From: Dirofilaria immitis
Lineage: Eukaryota > Nematoda > Chromadorea > Rhabditida > Onchocercidae
Assembly: GCA_024305405.1 (NCBI GenBank)
Contig: JAKNDB010000068.1
Coordinates: 1,234,501-1,298,500, forward strand
Length of the DNA stretch: 64,000 nucleotides
Direction of reading: 5' to 3'
A program made the translations under genes and the position numbers. The notes below the pieces were generated by a model. That model saw nothing but the letters and a program-made list of their open reading frames with translations, ran no database searches and was not told the origin of the DNA. Position 1 is the stretch's first letter, and each line of letters opens with the position of its first letter. Below, one piece after another: positions 1 to 12,180 of the stretch.

Positions 1-772
1 TTCGGCTTCATACAAGGAAATTAGAAAATTGTTGTTAGATTTCGAATCCAAATGATCTATATCTTCTGATTTCTATAAAATTTCACACTCTTTCTAATAG
101 AATAAAATTTTTTCTTGATTTTTTCGAATTCTTGATTTATTTTTCGAAAAAAATGGCAGTTCAAATTTATATATATATATAATTGATTTATAAGGTGCAT
201 AAATTAATTAAAGTTCTAGATATTTTTCAAATACCTATTTGTAAATTAAGAATTTGGAGATTAAAAATTCATAAATTGCATTATATATAGTCATTTATTT
301 CCATTTGTATAAAAGTTTAGTTTTCATAAAGCTAAATTTATATTTCAATTAACTCATTATTGAAGTATTTATGTTTCTTTTATCCTAGAAAATTAATTTC
401 ATCTTATTCATTTTCCATTAAAAGAAGAAAAAGTTCCCAGCAGATTCTCTTATGGAATAATTATCGGATAATTATAGTCTTGCCTTATTTCTTGAGTTTT
501 TGTGATCTCTATGTTGATCATGATATACTTTATATGGTACATCATCGTTCTAGAAAAAAACTTATTTACAAAGATTGATTAGTGGCTAATCAATTTAAGT
601 TGCTAAAATTTGATGGCTTTACTAGGATTGAAAAGTTTATTTGTATATTTGATTCTGCCGGATGATATTTTCGCCGATCGTACAAATTCTTCAAATCTTC
701 AAATTTCTAATGAGTTAGTATAGATATGATCCTCTGATTCTGCTAATTTATTTCGAATAAATTTTTATCCTA

Positions 773-838
<66 letters not shown>

Positions 839-1213
839 TTTGATATAGATGCTTGATCTTTTTTCAGGAAAATATAAAATGTTTCATTAATTTTTTTGAA
901 TTATATGCAATTTACAAAGCGATTTAAAATTTTGCTAATAGCTATTATTCTATCTTATCAAATACATTTATAACAAAGAAAAATTCTATGTAAATTATTT
1001 GTAGCCTATAAAACAAATTGTCCAATTTTGGATTCGAAACTTATTCATATTTTAAAAAATTAGTTTTGGCTGTTACTCTGGAAGATTTCATTTTTGAAAT
1101 TTTAACAAAATATATTTGACAGTTAATTGAATTAATAAATCACTGTTAAAAGTGAATTATAAAATTGATAAATCAATTAAGATTATTTTTAAATGATTAA
1201 ATTTTTCTTATAG
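1..1213. other. Upstream region of the glomulin-like gene
   Basis: No exon could be placed here with confidence. The first recognised exon of the downstream gene begins at an AG acceptor at 1212-1213 and has no in-frame ATG near its start, so one or more 5' exons, including the start codon, should lie in this stretch or left of the window. An open frame at 360-578 is Lys/Ser/aromatic-rich low-complexity translation and is not convincing. Confidence 0.5.
776..832. repeat. (TA)n microsatellite
   Basis: An almost uninterrupted run of about 28 TA dinucleotides. It is probably length-polymorphic and a likely site of assembly-length error. Confidence 0.95.
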
Positions 1214-4200
1214 CCAAACAGTGGAAGATGAAAATGAGCGATTAGATAATCAATTACTTGAAGAAGTTCTCGATCGATTAGAAATTAAAAATTATGATGA
1301 AGTGCATAGTTTAATAATTGCTGCAACTGATCATGAAATTGCAAGTATTTATCGTCAATTATTTCAAGCAATTATTAATGAATATGACAATGATTTTGTT
1401 GAAAATGGTATTTCCGATCCAATTCTGGAAAATGTTTTATTATTAATAAAATCATATGGTGTTACCAAAGAGAAGTAAGTGTAGAAATAATTTTGTTAAA
1501 CATGTTAATAGATAGTTTTTTCAATAATTATTATTACATTTATAGATCGATTTAATATGTTTATGTACTATGAATAATAAACTATTAATAATAACATTAA
1601 AAAGTATAGAAAATTTTAAGGCTAAACTAATTTTTCAGATTTATTTATAAACAATCATAAAGTAGCTATCTTATGGTGCTTATTTTATATATTGAATCTT
1701 ATTTTACTGGAAATTTTAGACTACCGATGTTTCTTCAGTGTTCCGATCGGATTAGTTCATGGAAAGCATTTATCATGCTTGGAAATTTTGTCGAAGAAAT
1801 ATTACCCGAATTAAAAGATCTCAACGAATGGTAAGTTTCTTTTTTCTTTTTCAAAATATTTTTCCTATCATTGATTTTATTATGTTTGCATAATAATATC
1901 TTTATTTATGAAAATCTTGTTTTGCTTATTCGAACAACATTTTGATTCAATTTTGATTCGGTTTTTCTTTCTTTTCGCTTCAGAAAAATTTATTATTTTG
2001 TCAACTTTATCCTCTTTCATCACGCTGATTAAATTGGAAAATTTTTTTGTAGGATCGTAGTTCTTAAAGTAAATTATGTTGAATAAATATGCAATTAATA
2101 TGAAAATTAATGAAACGAATAGATTACTAAGAACTAATATAAAGTTGAACAATTCATATAAATTTAAATTTTTTCAAATTCAGTTTTGCTCGTGACATCA
2201 GAGAAGTTTACATTCCATCATGGATGGAACGATTCGAGAAAAGTGTCACGTTAAATTATTCAAATGATCAATTAAACAGAGATTATCTTTCTGATCTAGA
2301 AACCGATTATTTGAATGACGATTACAATCCGCCATTGCCAGATTTGTCTTCTGATCTTTTTTATCAGCTGTTTCTATGTTTTTACGAATTTTTACGTAAG
2401 CTTTAAATTGTTATTTTTGTAGAATTTACAAATTTAAACCACGAACAATCTAATCTAATCAACTATTAATATTAATAAATTTTCTAAAAAATACTACTAA
2501 TAAATTCTCTGACCGATCATTACCATTTAATGCACTTATTTTTATTAATTCTTTTAAGTAAATAAATTCTTTTATCAGTTATTATAGTTAGACAATTTAA
2601 GATCTAAACAAATAAAGTATTTTTGGTCTTTGCCTATTAGCAAAACGATTGTTCAATTGTTGCTTACATGACTTATTTTCTAGTTTATCGATGAGCAAAA
2701 ATTATGAATTATTGGATGAGCTATTCGATAAAGTATTAGCATGTACACATATTCAAAGTCACTTTTTGGAAGCACTTATCCTAAAATTGGATGCAATTTA
2801 CAGATTTTCTGACCGATCATTACCACTTAATACACTTATTTTCGTTAATTCGTTCAAGTAAGTATTCTACAAAATTATGATGTTAGAGACAAATAATAAG
2901 TCATAATAATCCTTTCTAATTCATAATTATATAATAGTTTTCATCATCTTTTTCTGACCAAATTTGTTTTCAACTTTTAGAAATCCAAATTTTTGCCGCT
3001 AGTTTTGATATTTAATTTCAGTTGTACGTTGTACAATTTTTTTTTTTACCATAATGATGAGTAAGGGGTATAGAAATAGAAAAAAAAATAAGATCTGTCA
3101 GGCATAATTTATATTTTAATAAGTCTAGATGTAATAAATTTTCAGGGCAAGATTTTGTTCACTTCCACGGGTATTTTCACCGGAATATTATCTTAAACTT
3201 GCTATTAGCCCGCTTCGCTATTCGCTCCATATTTCAACTTCAAATATGTTCAACATTGGTTATGTAGTGCTAGTATTGCGAAGTTGCTTGATTTCTATCG
3301 AAAATGAGTCAATAGGACGAAATCAGTGGATGTTCTTCTTAGTATGATTCAAGAAATTTCTTGCATACTTGCTTTTTAGAGAATTTGATTAATAAGTTTA
3401 AAATTTTCAATGATTATATTTTGAAAAATCCTGAAGTACATTATTGATAAAAGAGATAGTTGATCCTTAACACTGTGAGATACAAATGTTTCGGAAAAGA
3501 CAGTAGTATGATAACCTTTTTTGAATTTCATTTGTTCAATTTTTTTCAACTGCAGGAATTTCTTGCTGATTTCTTAATATGCTGTGAAGAATGCACATTA
3601 TGTAAAATACGAGTAGCATGCATGGATACTTTCAAGATGTTTTTATCGAAATTTGAACCGATAGCTCAAGTACTTATCATTCGGAAATTATTCAATATGA
3701 TTCGAAAGAACGAAATACAGTGAGTTACATTATAAACCAGAAATATGGTAAATAATTTGAAAAACGAAAATTACAAAATAGAAAAAGCATATCATATTTT
3801 AGAAATTATTATATCTTAAAAAATCAGTGTACAATGTAAATTAAAAAGTACAATTAAAGGTTTAATTAATCTCCAGTGTAATTATGGTTATAAAATATAA
3901 AATTATATAACTTCGAATTCTTTGAAAATTTTTTTCGCCTTCCGATATCATTATCTTGTTATCATAGTTTCTTTTCAGGCGAAAAAATCTTCACAAAGCC
4001 AATATTTATGACGAAAAGTCGTAAGTTTTTTCAAAATCATTCTGATGTTTTCTTTTGATTTAACATATTTTTTACACGAAGCTCAATATTTTATTAAATA
4101 TTAAGTCCAGTATTTTATTAGACATTTTTTCCTTTCTTTTGAAAAATTATATTGACGTTAATTATTCGAAATTATTCTTTAATTCAGATTAAAATTCGAG

Positions 4201-4960
4201 CCACAACTTCTTGCATGGATTATCGATTTGTTTCGCTCTAAGCTTAATTATGAAATGTTTCGTCAAGAACTTGGCTTTTCTGGGGTGATCTAGTTAGTAT
4301 ACGTTATTCATGTCTTAGCGATGGATTACAGTATTATTTGTCTCTCTTCGTACTTGCTCAAGAACAAGCATTGCGTAGGATGAATGCGGAATTGATGCTA
4401 AATATTTACAAGCAATATCTCCAACCCTTACAGGTGTCATGATATTCTTGATTTATTGAAAAATCTTTCGTCGAAAACATATTAGATTGAAAAAGATGGT
4501 TTCTAAGCAAGTCAGTTTCATTCAATCATCTTAATTATCTAAAGCACGTGAATCATGGAATTGAATTTATTTGAATTTTAAGATAAATTGGACCTTTAGC
4601 AGTTCTTTACTTAAAATGACCCTTTTATTGATAATAGTTATGGCTGTTTGTAATTAATATTACAAGATGATGTTAGTTTGTTGATTATCAGATATCCATT
4701 TCTGTAGATAATAAACCAGCTGGCCTTGTTTATTATAGTTGCAAATATCAGACTGGGTAGCGTTGGTGGAAGCTCAAGAACGACAGATGAGTCATGGAAG
4801 TCTTGAAGTGCCTGCCGATCAATTAACTGCTAATATGAAACGTTTAGAAATGGAAACCCGTCAACAGCAGGATAGCCAGTCACTGCCCCTTCTCCAATTT
4901 CAGTATTTGCAAACTTTGAATTTTGTTACAACATTTCTGCAAAGTGTACATATGCTATAG
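1214..4960 (+). CDS. Glomulin/ALF4-like protein, 5' end missing, one frame break
   Basis: Nine exons can be joined in phase: 1214-1474, 1720-1830, 2184-2395, 2641-2857, 3146-3341, 3556-3719, 3979-4020, 4188-4433 and 4739-4960 (stop TAG). They give about 550 residues; vertebrate glomulin is near 590. Resemblance to glomulin is by pattern and order: an LPRVFSPEYYLKL segment (exon 5), a KIRVACMDTFKMFL segment (exon 6), an LLAWIIDLF helix (exon 8) and a C-terminal LPLLQFQYLQTLNF stretch. Family members are all-helical HEAT-like proteins; human glomulin binds the RBX1 RING domain and restrains cullin-RING ubiquitin ligases. In exon 8 the frame is lost at the G-run 4282-4285: the upstream frame reaches a stop at once, while conserved sequence resumes one base out. 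One missing G would explain it. The start exon was not found. Family call is moderate; exon structure is strong. Confidence 0.65.
2508..2562 (+). repeat. Decayed copy of the exon 4 end inside the preceding intron
   Basis: The intron between 2395 and 2641 contains a stretch of about 54 bases nearly matching the end of exon 4 and its donor (2808-2861), starting with CTGACCGATCATTACCA and ending TTTTAAGTAA versus TTCAAGTAA. It looks like a local duplication of an exon end with its splice donor. Confidence 0.75.
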
Positions 4961-7134
4961 TCGATGAATTTATAATTTGAATGCTTTATACTGGAACTTT
5001 TTGATAATAAATTTTTTTTCAGAAATTCTTTATTTGTGTTTTATATTTGTATCTTTCTGATTACGATGTTCTATTGGATCCTGACCAAATAAATCACTTT
5101 TGGATTATGAAGCTTCCTATGAATTTGAAGGAATTTTTAAAAAACTAGAAAAAATCTGGTCTCATATAAAATTGCTCACTATTTGAAACAAGAGTAAAGG
5201 TTGTTTCTGATCTTTACTTTTCAGCTGATTTTTTAAAACTTTCTGCAAAAATCGTTTCTTATCACGTTTGTGTTGTCAAATTTTCTGTATTTCAAAAATG
5301 AAACTTATGAAAATCATTTGGGTTTTAAATGAAATGAATAAGATGAAATGATAAGGCATATAATGTGAATGCAACATTGACAAAGATATAATAAAGGTTC
5401 CTTTTTCATTACAAATAATTTTGCATATTCCTGCTCAGCAATTATTTTAATCTGATCTGTATTATTTTTTGAAAGATATGAAATATACCTAAGCAAGATG
5501 AAGCCAAAAGGAACTCTGGTGGAATTTCAAAGCATTTCTGAATGCAAATTGATTTGAATTTGGATAACGGTGAAAAATGAATCGATCTAGTAGAATTTCT
5601 CTCAGATAGCTGGAGTACGTAATGAAGTACTTATATTCGGTAAAGTGAATGATTAAAAGAATTGTGAGACGAAACGTCTTCAACTTATTCTCAAGATTTT
5701 AATGAATATGGTATTTCGTTTGCTTGAATGAAGCATAGAATTTAATTCGTGGAAACAGAACTGGGGCTATGGGAAAACTAAACATTGAAGAGATTTCGCA
5801 TATTGTCGAATACTGCTTGGAAGTGATAATATATGATGCCAGTCTCATTTTATAAAAATTTAAATACGTAGTATACTATCACGACTAACCGAATGTCCAT
5901 TCTATGATAAGGTGCTTATATTTTGTCACTTATTTAAATCGAGCATTTGCTCACTAATTTTGTGGTGTAAATATTTTTCCCATGTAAACATTCTTCTACT
6001 CAGTTGAATTATGAGATTGGTATATATGTGATTCGTAACTCACTGTTTCATTGTCCAACAACAATTTTTAATACATTATCAGTATGGTATTACTTGAATT
6101 AGATTTCGGTATCTAACAAGAAATATAATCATCGTTGTTAATTTTTGTTGTTCTTTTGTTGTTGATTAGACTGAACTGAGTTTGAATTTGATGGAAGTTG
6201 TATTTCGTGGAGAAGGGTTCTTTGTGGACGAATTCGGGAAGGTTGTAGCACAACAAGAATGCAATAACAATTTATTTTAAAGAAAACGGGAACGTTTACC
6301 TTAGTAAAACTGTAGAAAAGTGTATAAACACCAAAAATAAAATAAAAAGAAACTGATACGATACAAAGTCATGGTCCTTTATGTGGAAGCTTTTGTAAGG
6401 AGGAGATTTACAAGGATGGATATATTTAGACATAAGAAATCCTTTATGGAATGAGAACATCCACCGGAAACGGCGCCATGAGAATTGTTTACATAAGCAA
6501 TGAATGATTCATAGAAAAAATAAAGATTTAGAAATATTAAAATTTAGTTTCGAGAAAATTCTCGACAATCATTGCACTACTAGTATAATTCTAAAAAAGC
6601 GATATTTCTATTTTTTTACTAATTTATAATTTGGTGATATGATTCCGGCAATAATCTTTCTTGATCTCTAATTGATCACCACGTATATAAGTAATTTTTA
6701 TTGATCTTATACAATACTTCTCCAGTGGTAAAAATTAAATGAACAACACACATTAAATAATAAAGAATACCAACAGTATTTGAATGCTCATTATTTTATC
6801 GTATTTTCCTTTTGTGATTTTGTTTTCGTTTCTTTCCATCTACTGCTGCTACTCCTATTTCTACGTAGTTGTCAATCCTTTGGCTTCTAATAAATTGAAT
6901 TTGTTACTCGTACTGTTAGATTGTTGAATTGCTGTTGCGGCTAAACTTAACTGTCTTCAAAATTGAATTGGAACTGAACTGATATTTAAATTCTCGAAGC
7001 TTCTTTTTATTTTAAATTATCTTCGTACTATTTAGTCCTTTTAAAATCTCTATACAACTACTTGCATTTTTTTCGTTTGCCGATAATCTTTGGACTGATT
7101 TATTCAAAATCGATGGGAAAGAACAGGACGCCAT
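4961..7134. other. Intergenic, no gene recognised
   Basis: Both strands were read. Short open frames at 5314-5683 (-) have no recognisable content and no plausible splice partners. Stretches at 6180-6260 and 6370-6490 are slightly less AT-rich and might be old repeat fragments, but could not be assigned. Confidence 0.5.
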
Positions 7135-7614
7135 TGATTAATGATTGTATACTGAAACTCCAGCATACAATTACATAATTAAATAAATTTCTTATTGTAA
7201 ACAAATAAGGAAATAGATTACTCACTGTTCGTGAAACCATGAATCATCCCAGACATATCTACATTCCTTAAAATTGTTTTCCACACGTTTTTGTTGTTAT
7301 CTTATCTAACCAATCTACATCTTTATGTTTAAACGCTTATTTTCCCACGCTAATCTCCCTTTTAATCTTACTGTAATGTTTCCTCCATATCAGGTATGTT
7401 TCCGGTGCTAGAATTAACCACTCCCACTTCTGGGAAGATATAAACCGCGAGTGATCATCATCAATATTATTGTTATCACTTAAGTACAATCAGTAATAAA
7501 CGTTTCGGCTTCACGGTGTGCTCTCAATACAGCTCCACTACACCCTACTCAATCCCCAACACTGGTGACATTTGGTCCCCTCGACGTCAGCTCACACCCA
7601 ATAAATGCGCGACA
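7135..7614 (+). mobile_element. LTR of BEL/Pao type, family 1, left end degraded
   Basis: Matches, in opposite orientation, the solo LTR at 52044-52610 over nearly its whole length, including the blocks CATACAATTACATAATTAAA, CAATCAGTAATAAACG and TGACATTTGGTCCCC. The right terminus GCGCGACA (ending 7614) corresponds to the intact CGCGACA end of the other copy; the left terminus has decayed, so 7135 is approximate. No target duplication and no adjoining coding sequence were seen, so this is a lone or truncated LTR. The open frame 7516-7770 is LTR sequence, not a gene. Confidence 0.8.
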
Positions 7615-7872
7615 GATCTTGTCTTCGTTACAAATATCTCAGTTTCATGTGACGGAAAAGTAAATCATTATAAAGGTTCACGGCAAATATTTTTGTATAC
7701 TATATACAGCACGCACAATCATTTTAAAAAAACTTCACGAAAATGGAGTTTAACATATTTTTTCCTCTAAATATCTGAATTAATTAAGTCAAAGATCACA
7801 TCAGCAAACAAATCACATAAAAATAAAATTGATTTAAAAGGAAAAATTCTTCTGTATAAATTATTAAAGCGA

Positions 7873-8832
7873 TTAATTAAGACAATCTCGCGTTTCGCCT
7901 CTAAACTTTCCAGCCAGCTGAATTGTTCCCGCATCATAAATTTTCTTCGCTTTTTTCCTGACGAAATATAACTATCTGGTATACGAATCGTGATTTTACG
8001 CTGGCACGGCTAAAAATAAACGTTTTAGAATTTCATACAAAAAATCAAAATTAATTTTACTTTATTATAGTTTTTTGATAATTACTACGAGATAAAGAGA
8101 TTTTAACTTGGATCTAAAATTATTCATCTCAATGTACCTTCAATCCATCTTCACAATCGTGATAAATGTTGAGTTTTGGATCGATTGTTGTGATTTCATC
8201 AGTGTATCCTTGAAGTTCGAAATATCCTGTTGAATCAGTGCTATCTGCTTCTAATAAGTCATCGGCATCAATACCTGTTGAGATAAAAACTATTCGAAAC
8301 GTTGAAAGATGATAAAAATTGACCTTTCTAGAATTTAAAATAAAAAAATATTATCCTCAGAGTATTCTAAATTATATTCTGAAGCTGAATATATAAATGT
8401 AAATATAAATATATATATATAACATGCCTTATTTAAAAGGAATATTAAAAACTGCATATTAATTTGAGAACGATATTGAATTTTCTTTTCAACATCGTTT
8501 TCAAAATTTCTTCTTATTTCTTCACTTGCTAATCAAGAAGAATAAAAAAAGAAATCAAACTGAATTTTAAATTAACTAAAAATTATTGCAACATAAAAAG
8601 AATATTATATCAGAAAATAAATTTAAAATGCTAATTCAAAAATAAAAAAATTAAGAAAATCATGAGAGGACGAACCTCGATCATCATCATACAACTTCAC
8701 TTTAACATTTGCTGCAGGTTTATCATTGCACATGAGGATGCCTTTGACTCCCGCACTTTGTGTTCCACTAATAATACTCGCTGCTGTCGCGAAAGTTATC
8801 AGAACTGATGAGCAAACAAACAACTCTTTCAT
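7873..8832 (-). CDS. Transthyretin-like (TTL) secreted protein, one frame break
   Basis: Three exons: 8832-8676, 8274-8138 and 8009-7873. The product would be about 140 residues, normal for nematode TTL proteins. It starts with a signal peptide (MKELFVCSSVLITFATAAS, cleavage probably near residue 20). Next comes the family's first strand, SAGVKGILMCNDKPAANVKV, then KLYDDDRG, GYFELQGYTDEITTIDPKL, NIYHDCEDGLKPCQRKITI and a tail that in the correct frame reads YDAGTIQLAGKF and ends RDCLN. The cysteines are typical of the family. TTL proteins are abundant secreted products of parasitic nematodes; C. elegans TTR-52 bridges phosphatidylserine on dying cells to CED-1. Exon 3 changes frame at an A-run (plus-strand T-run 7951-7956): one base is missing between GKK and the YDAG segment. 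Splice sites and phases are otherwise consistent. A sequencing or assembly error is more likely than a pseudogene. Confidence 0.88.
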
Positions 8833-11789
8833 TGTTAGCTAATAAATGAGCTATAAAAGATAATTTCTCCGCAGCTAAATTTTGATTTGCAAAAGATTCA
8901 AAGTTTATGGTAAATAAATTATAAAAAATATGAACGAACTGCATTAACTGAATTAAATCGTTTCAGTAAATAAGATCGAACTGGAAAATAAATTTAATTT
9001 GGACTTATACTATGGCTGACTAAAAAACTGGTAAAGCAATGCAAAGTAAAGAAATACTGGTTTAAACTTTTTTGAAAAAAAAGTAGAAATTTCTATGTTC
9101 CAATTGATTTCACTATATCTTTTAACTACTGTATTATTTAATGCAAAAATCGTTTAAAAATTGGGTTCACTAATCAATCAAATTTTTTAATAAAATATTA
9201 CAGCAGGTTCCTGATTGTTGGCACATCTGATATTTTTCATTATTTCAACATCTCGTTATTTTAAGAAAAAAGTAATAAAAACTTAAAAACTCACTATTTA
9301 ACGTTATCTAAATAAAATATAGTGCATGTAAAAGATCCTTTAAAATGTAGGATGAAACTGAATAAATAAAGAAATACTGAGATAAAATATTTGATAAAAA
9401 AACATAAAGTAATCAAAGGATTAAAATTTTGATAATTTTCAGTTAGAATTGTATGTCGACACAGACCTATTGTACTATAATTTTGCTCGTTTGATGAACA
9501 TTAATTAAGAAAATATATTCAAAATATAGAAATTGGATATGGCATTTAAAATTAATTCTTCTTTTATTAGAAATTAAAAATTTTAAAAGGAGAGAAAGAG
9601 ATGAAGGCACTAACAAATATCACTCTCCTTCTGAAATAGCAAATAGTTTACCATCAGTATGAGCGGCAACGGTACAGTTTATTAATTATCTGTAAATGAA
9701 TCGCTGTATCGTTACAGTGAATGAAGGTTTTATTTTCGACATGACCGGTTCTTGATTAGTTTAACATTTTAGTCCAACTGAAGCAATACTTTCTATTGTT
9801 TATTTGAAAAAATTATTTCATAAAAATGTTATAATTTAAAATTACAATCTAAAATAGTGTAATAGCATTTTTCGTTGAATTTAAGATAAGGAATTTCTAA
9901 ATTTCTCAAACTTTACATTTAGATAAAAATATAAATTTTAGTAAATGACTTTTCATTTCTTTTTCTGCAAAAGAATGATTCAATAGTTGAATAAAACAGC
10001 ATTCATGAATTACGTTTCACCACTGATCGTGATTATAAGGAGTGGTTCAGTTGAAATCCTTGATAAATGCTTTTGAAATGCTAAAATGCTTCTTTTTGTC
10101 TGAAATTTTTGTTAAAAATTCACTAAACCAACTGGTATGAGCGGCGTATTATTATTAAATTGATTCCCTATTGATATCGAATTCCAATATATTATATTAA
10201 GTAATATAACTTGAATAATGAAAGGATATAATTAAAAACTCATCGATATATTATTAAATTAATAATCTAAAGAAATTAAATAATCTACGGTTAACACAAA
10301 AATGAATAACAAACTGTTCAGTTACTGAGCAGTATTTCAATTGAACTTAGCTTTTAATAAAATTTCATTACTATATCTTAATAAATCGATTATAAGTCGA
10401 AATATAAAAAATTGATCAATGAGTGCCAAAAGTAAGTAAATAAATATACTACGAACAAGAAGACAGACAAATTAAAAAGCGCATAACTGACCATTCAATA
10501 AATCATTTAATCATTTTTTAGAAATAATGAGTATATCAGTACAGTCTTTTTCATGTAATGAATTGAAAAATTATATATGGAATGTCATGTGCAAACGATA
10601 TGTGAGTCCAAGAATTTCGTTTTGAATTTATAATATTTCTTAAGATTAAGAGAGTAATAAAATTAATCATTTAACTCTTTTAGTTTAGAAGCAAAAATTT
10701 TTTTATTAAATTGAAATATGTAAAAAATTTGATAATTAATAATTTAAGTGTTATCCATATTTGGAAGAATCTTCTACTACGACAACCAAAGATTTCAGCG
10801 TTTATAGAAGAGGTATTACAAATCAAGCAATGCATTGCATTATTAACATTTGTCTACGTGGGACGAATCATAACAAAAAGATTTTAATCTTTGCTCAAAT
10901 ACGAATATACAGGAAAGTAGCTAAGAGTACAATTAACAAATTCAAAATATTCCACTTCCTAAGATTTCGAATAATTGAAATACACAGGTATAAATGGTCA
11001 GTTTATCAATTTCTCAAAGAAAATTGATTTTTCATCATATATTTCAATGTTTTTTATTTCCGTGAATTTAGATTATTTGGTAAACAAATTTAGAAAATCT
11101 GCAGCATCCACTTCATGTGCAGTAAATCGTAAGTTTTAGATGCTGGAAAATGTTAACTTTTCAAAGGAATTTAAGATTTAAATTTGATATGGTCATAAAT
11201 AATTTTCCATTTTTCATATACTGTACTGAAATTAATTGCAACTGATTAGCAACACTTTCCAGACTATTTACGACAAATATTTTTGCTGCTATTAGTGTAT
11301 TGTTACAAAGACCGAAAGTCGTTTTAAAAGAATATTGTTAGACGGATCTTCAAACCATTTTTAATTTATATTGAATTGGCTTAAATGTTCATGTTAAATT
11401 AATAAAATTTTGGCATAAATTTCATCATGAAAAGCTAATAATAATCAAAACAGTAAAACATAAACAATCATTTAGTAATTCAATAGAAATGTTTAATATA
11501 AAACTTAATGGGCAAAAATTGAGGAAATCTGTGAAGACTGCGAAGAAAAAGTCACCCACGTTAAGCTTTCCACGATCAGAAAGGAATCCAAACATCTTCC
11601 ATAATTGCTTGTAGCCATACACTAATATGTTAATCTTTTTGTTTGTTGATTTTTATTCTCTTGTGTCACATCGTCTCTGCAGTGGGCCTTTCTTTCTGTT
11701 AATTGCCTTTTACGAACTGAACCTGGATTTAAAAAATCTCGAGGTCTTATTAATATTTTTCTTTGATAATCTCTTCATGTTTAGTGACT
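8833..11789. other. Intergenic, no supported gene
   Basis: AT-rich sequence on both strands. An open frame at 10761-11027 (+) is Ile/Lys-rich with no recognisable motif, and 11425-11622 (-) is weakly reminiscent of retroelement sequence; neither can be supported. Confidence 0.45.
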
Positions 11790-12180
11790 CATGTTTGTTG
11801 GCGTGAAATCGATCAAATGCCACGTAAACGATAAAAATTTCAGTATATATTATAATCTGATAATGCATTATCGAATATATGCTGGCGAGAAACTGTTCGA
11901 ATATGATTTATGCGGTAAAAGATTCAATCAAAAAGTAGTCTGCAAAGACATAAAAATATATTCGGACAAATATAAACACGAAACTGTTCAAGCGCGAGGC
12001 GTGCAGTAAAGATTTCGTTAAGCCTAACATTCTGATTTTACATAATCGAATCTATAAAAACGGGAGACCGTTCAAATGCGATGTATGCCGTAAAAGTTTC
12101 AGTCTTATGCGGCAAAACATTCAATCGAAAAGATAGCTTGCAAGACATGAAAAGAATCCTAAAATACTTCATTGCAAGGC
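11790..12180 (+). pseudogene. Decayed C2H2 zinc-finger gene copy (inverted-repeat arm 1)
   Basis: The translation shows broken finger units: a linker-like YAGEKLFEYDLCGKRFNQK segment, then a further finger after in-frame stops (12009 onward). Cysteine/histidine pairs are incomplete, for example YDLC instead of CxxC. Nearly the same DNA occurs on the minus strand at 48860-49200, where fingers are better preserved. There is no intact reading frame, so this is a relic of a zinc-finger array. Confidence 0.75.

Noticed and set aside
7563..7590. TGGTGACATTTGGTCCCC considered as a tRNA primer-binding site following an LTR
   Set aside because: The solo LTR at 52044-52610 shows by its inverted termini and target duplication that this sequence lies inside the LTR, about 40 bases before its end.
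7516..7770. 84-codon open frame at 7516-7770
   Set aside because: Its first third is LTR sequence shared with 52044-52610, where the frame is not conserved; the rest is AT-rich noise.
10761..11027. 88-codon open frame on plus
   Set aside because: Ile/Lys-rich, no ATG-supported start, no splice partners, no motif. It could be an exon but cannot be supported.
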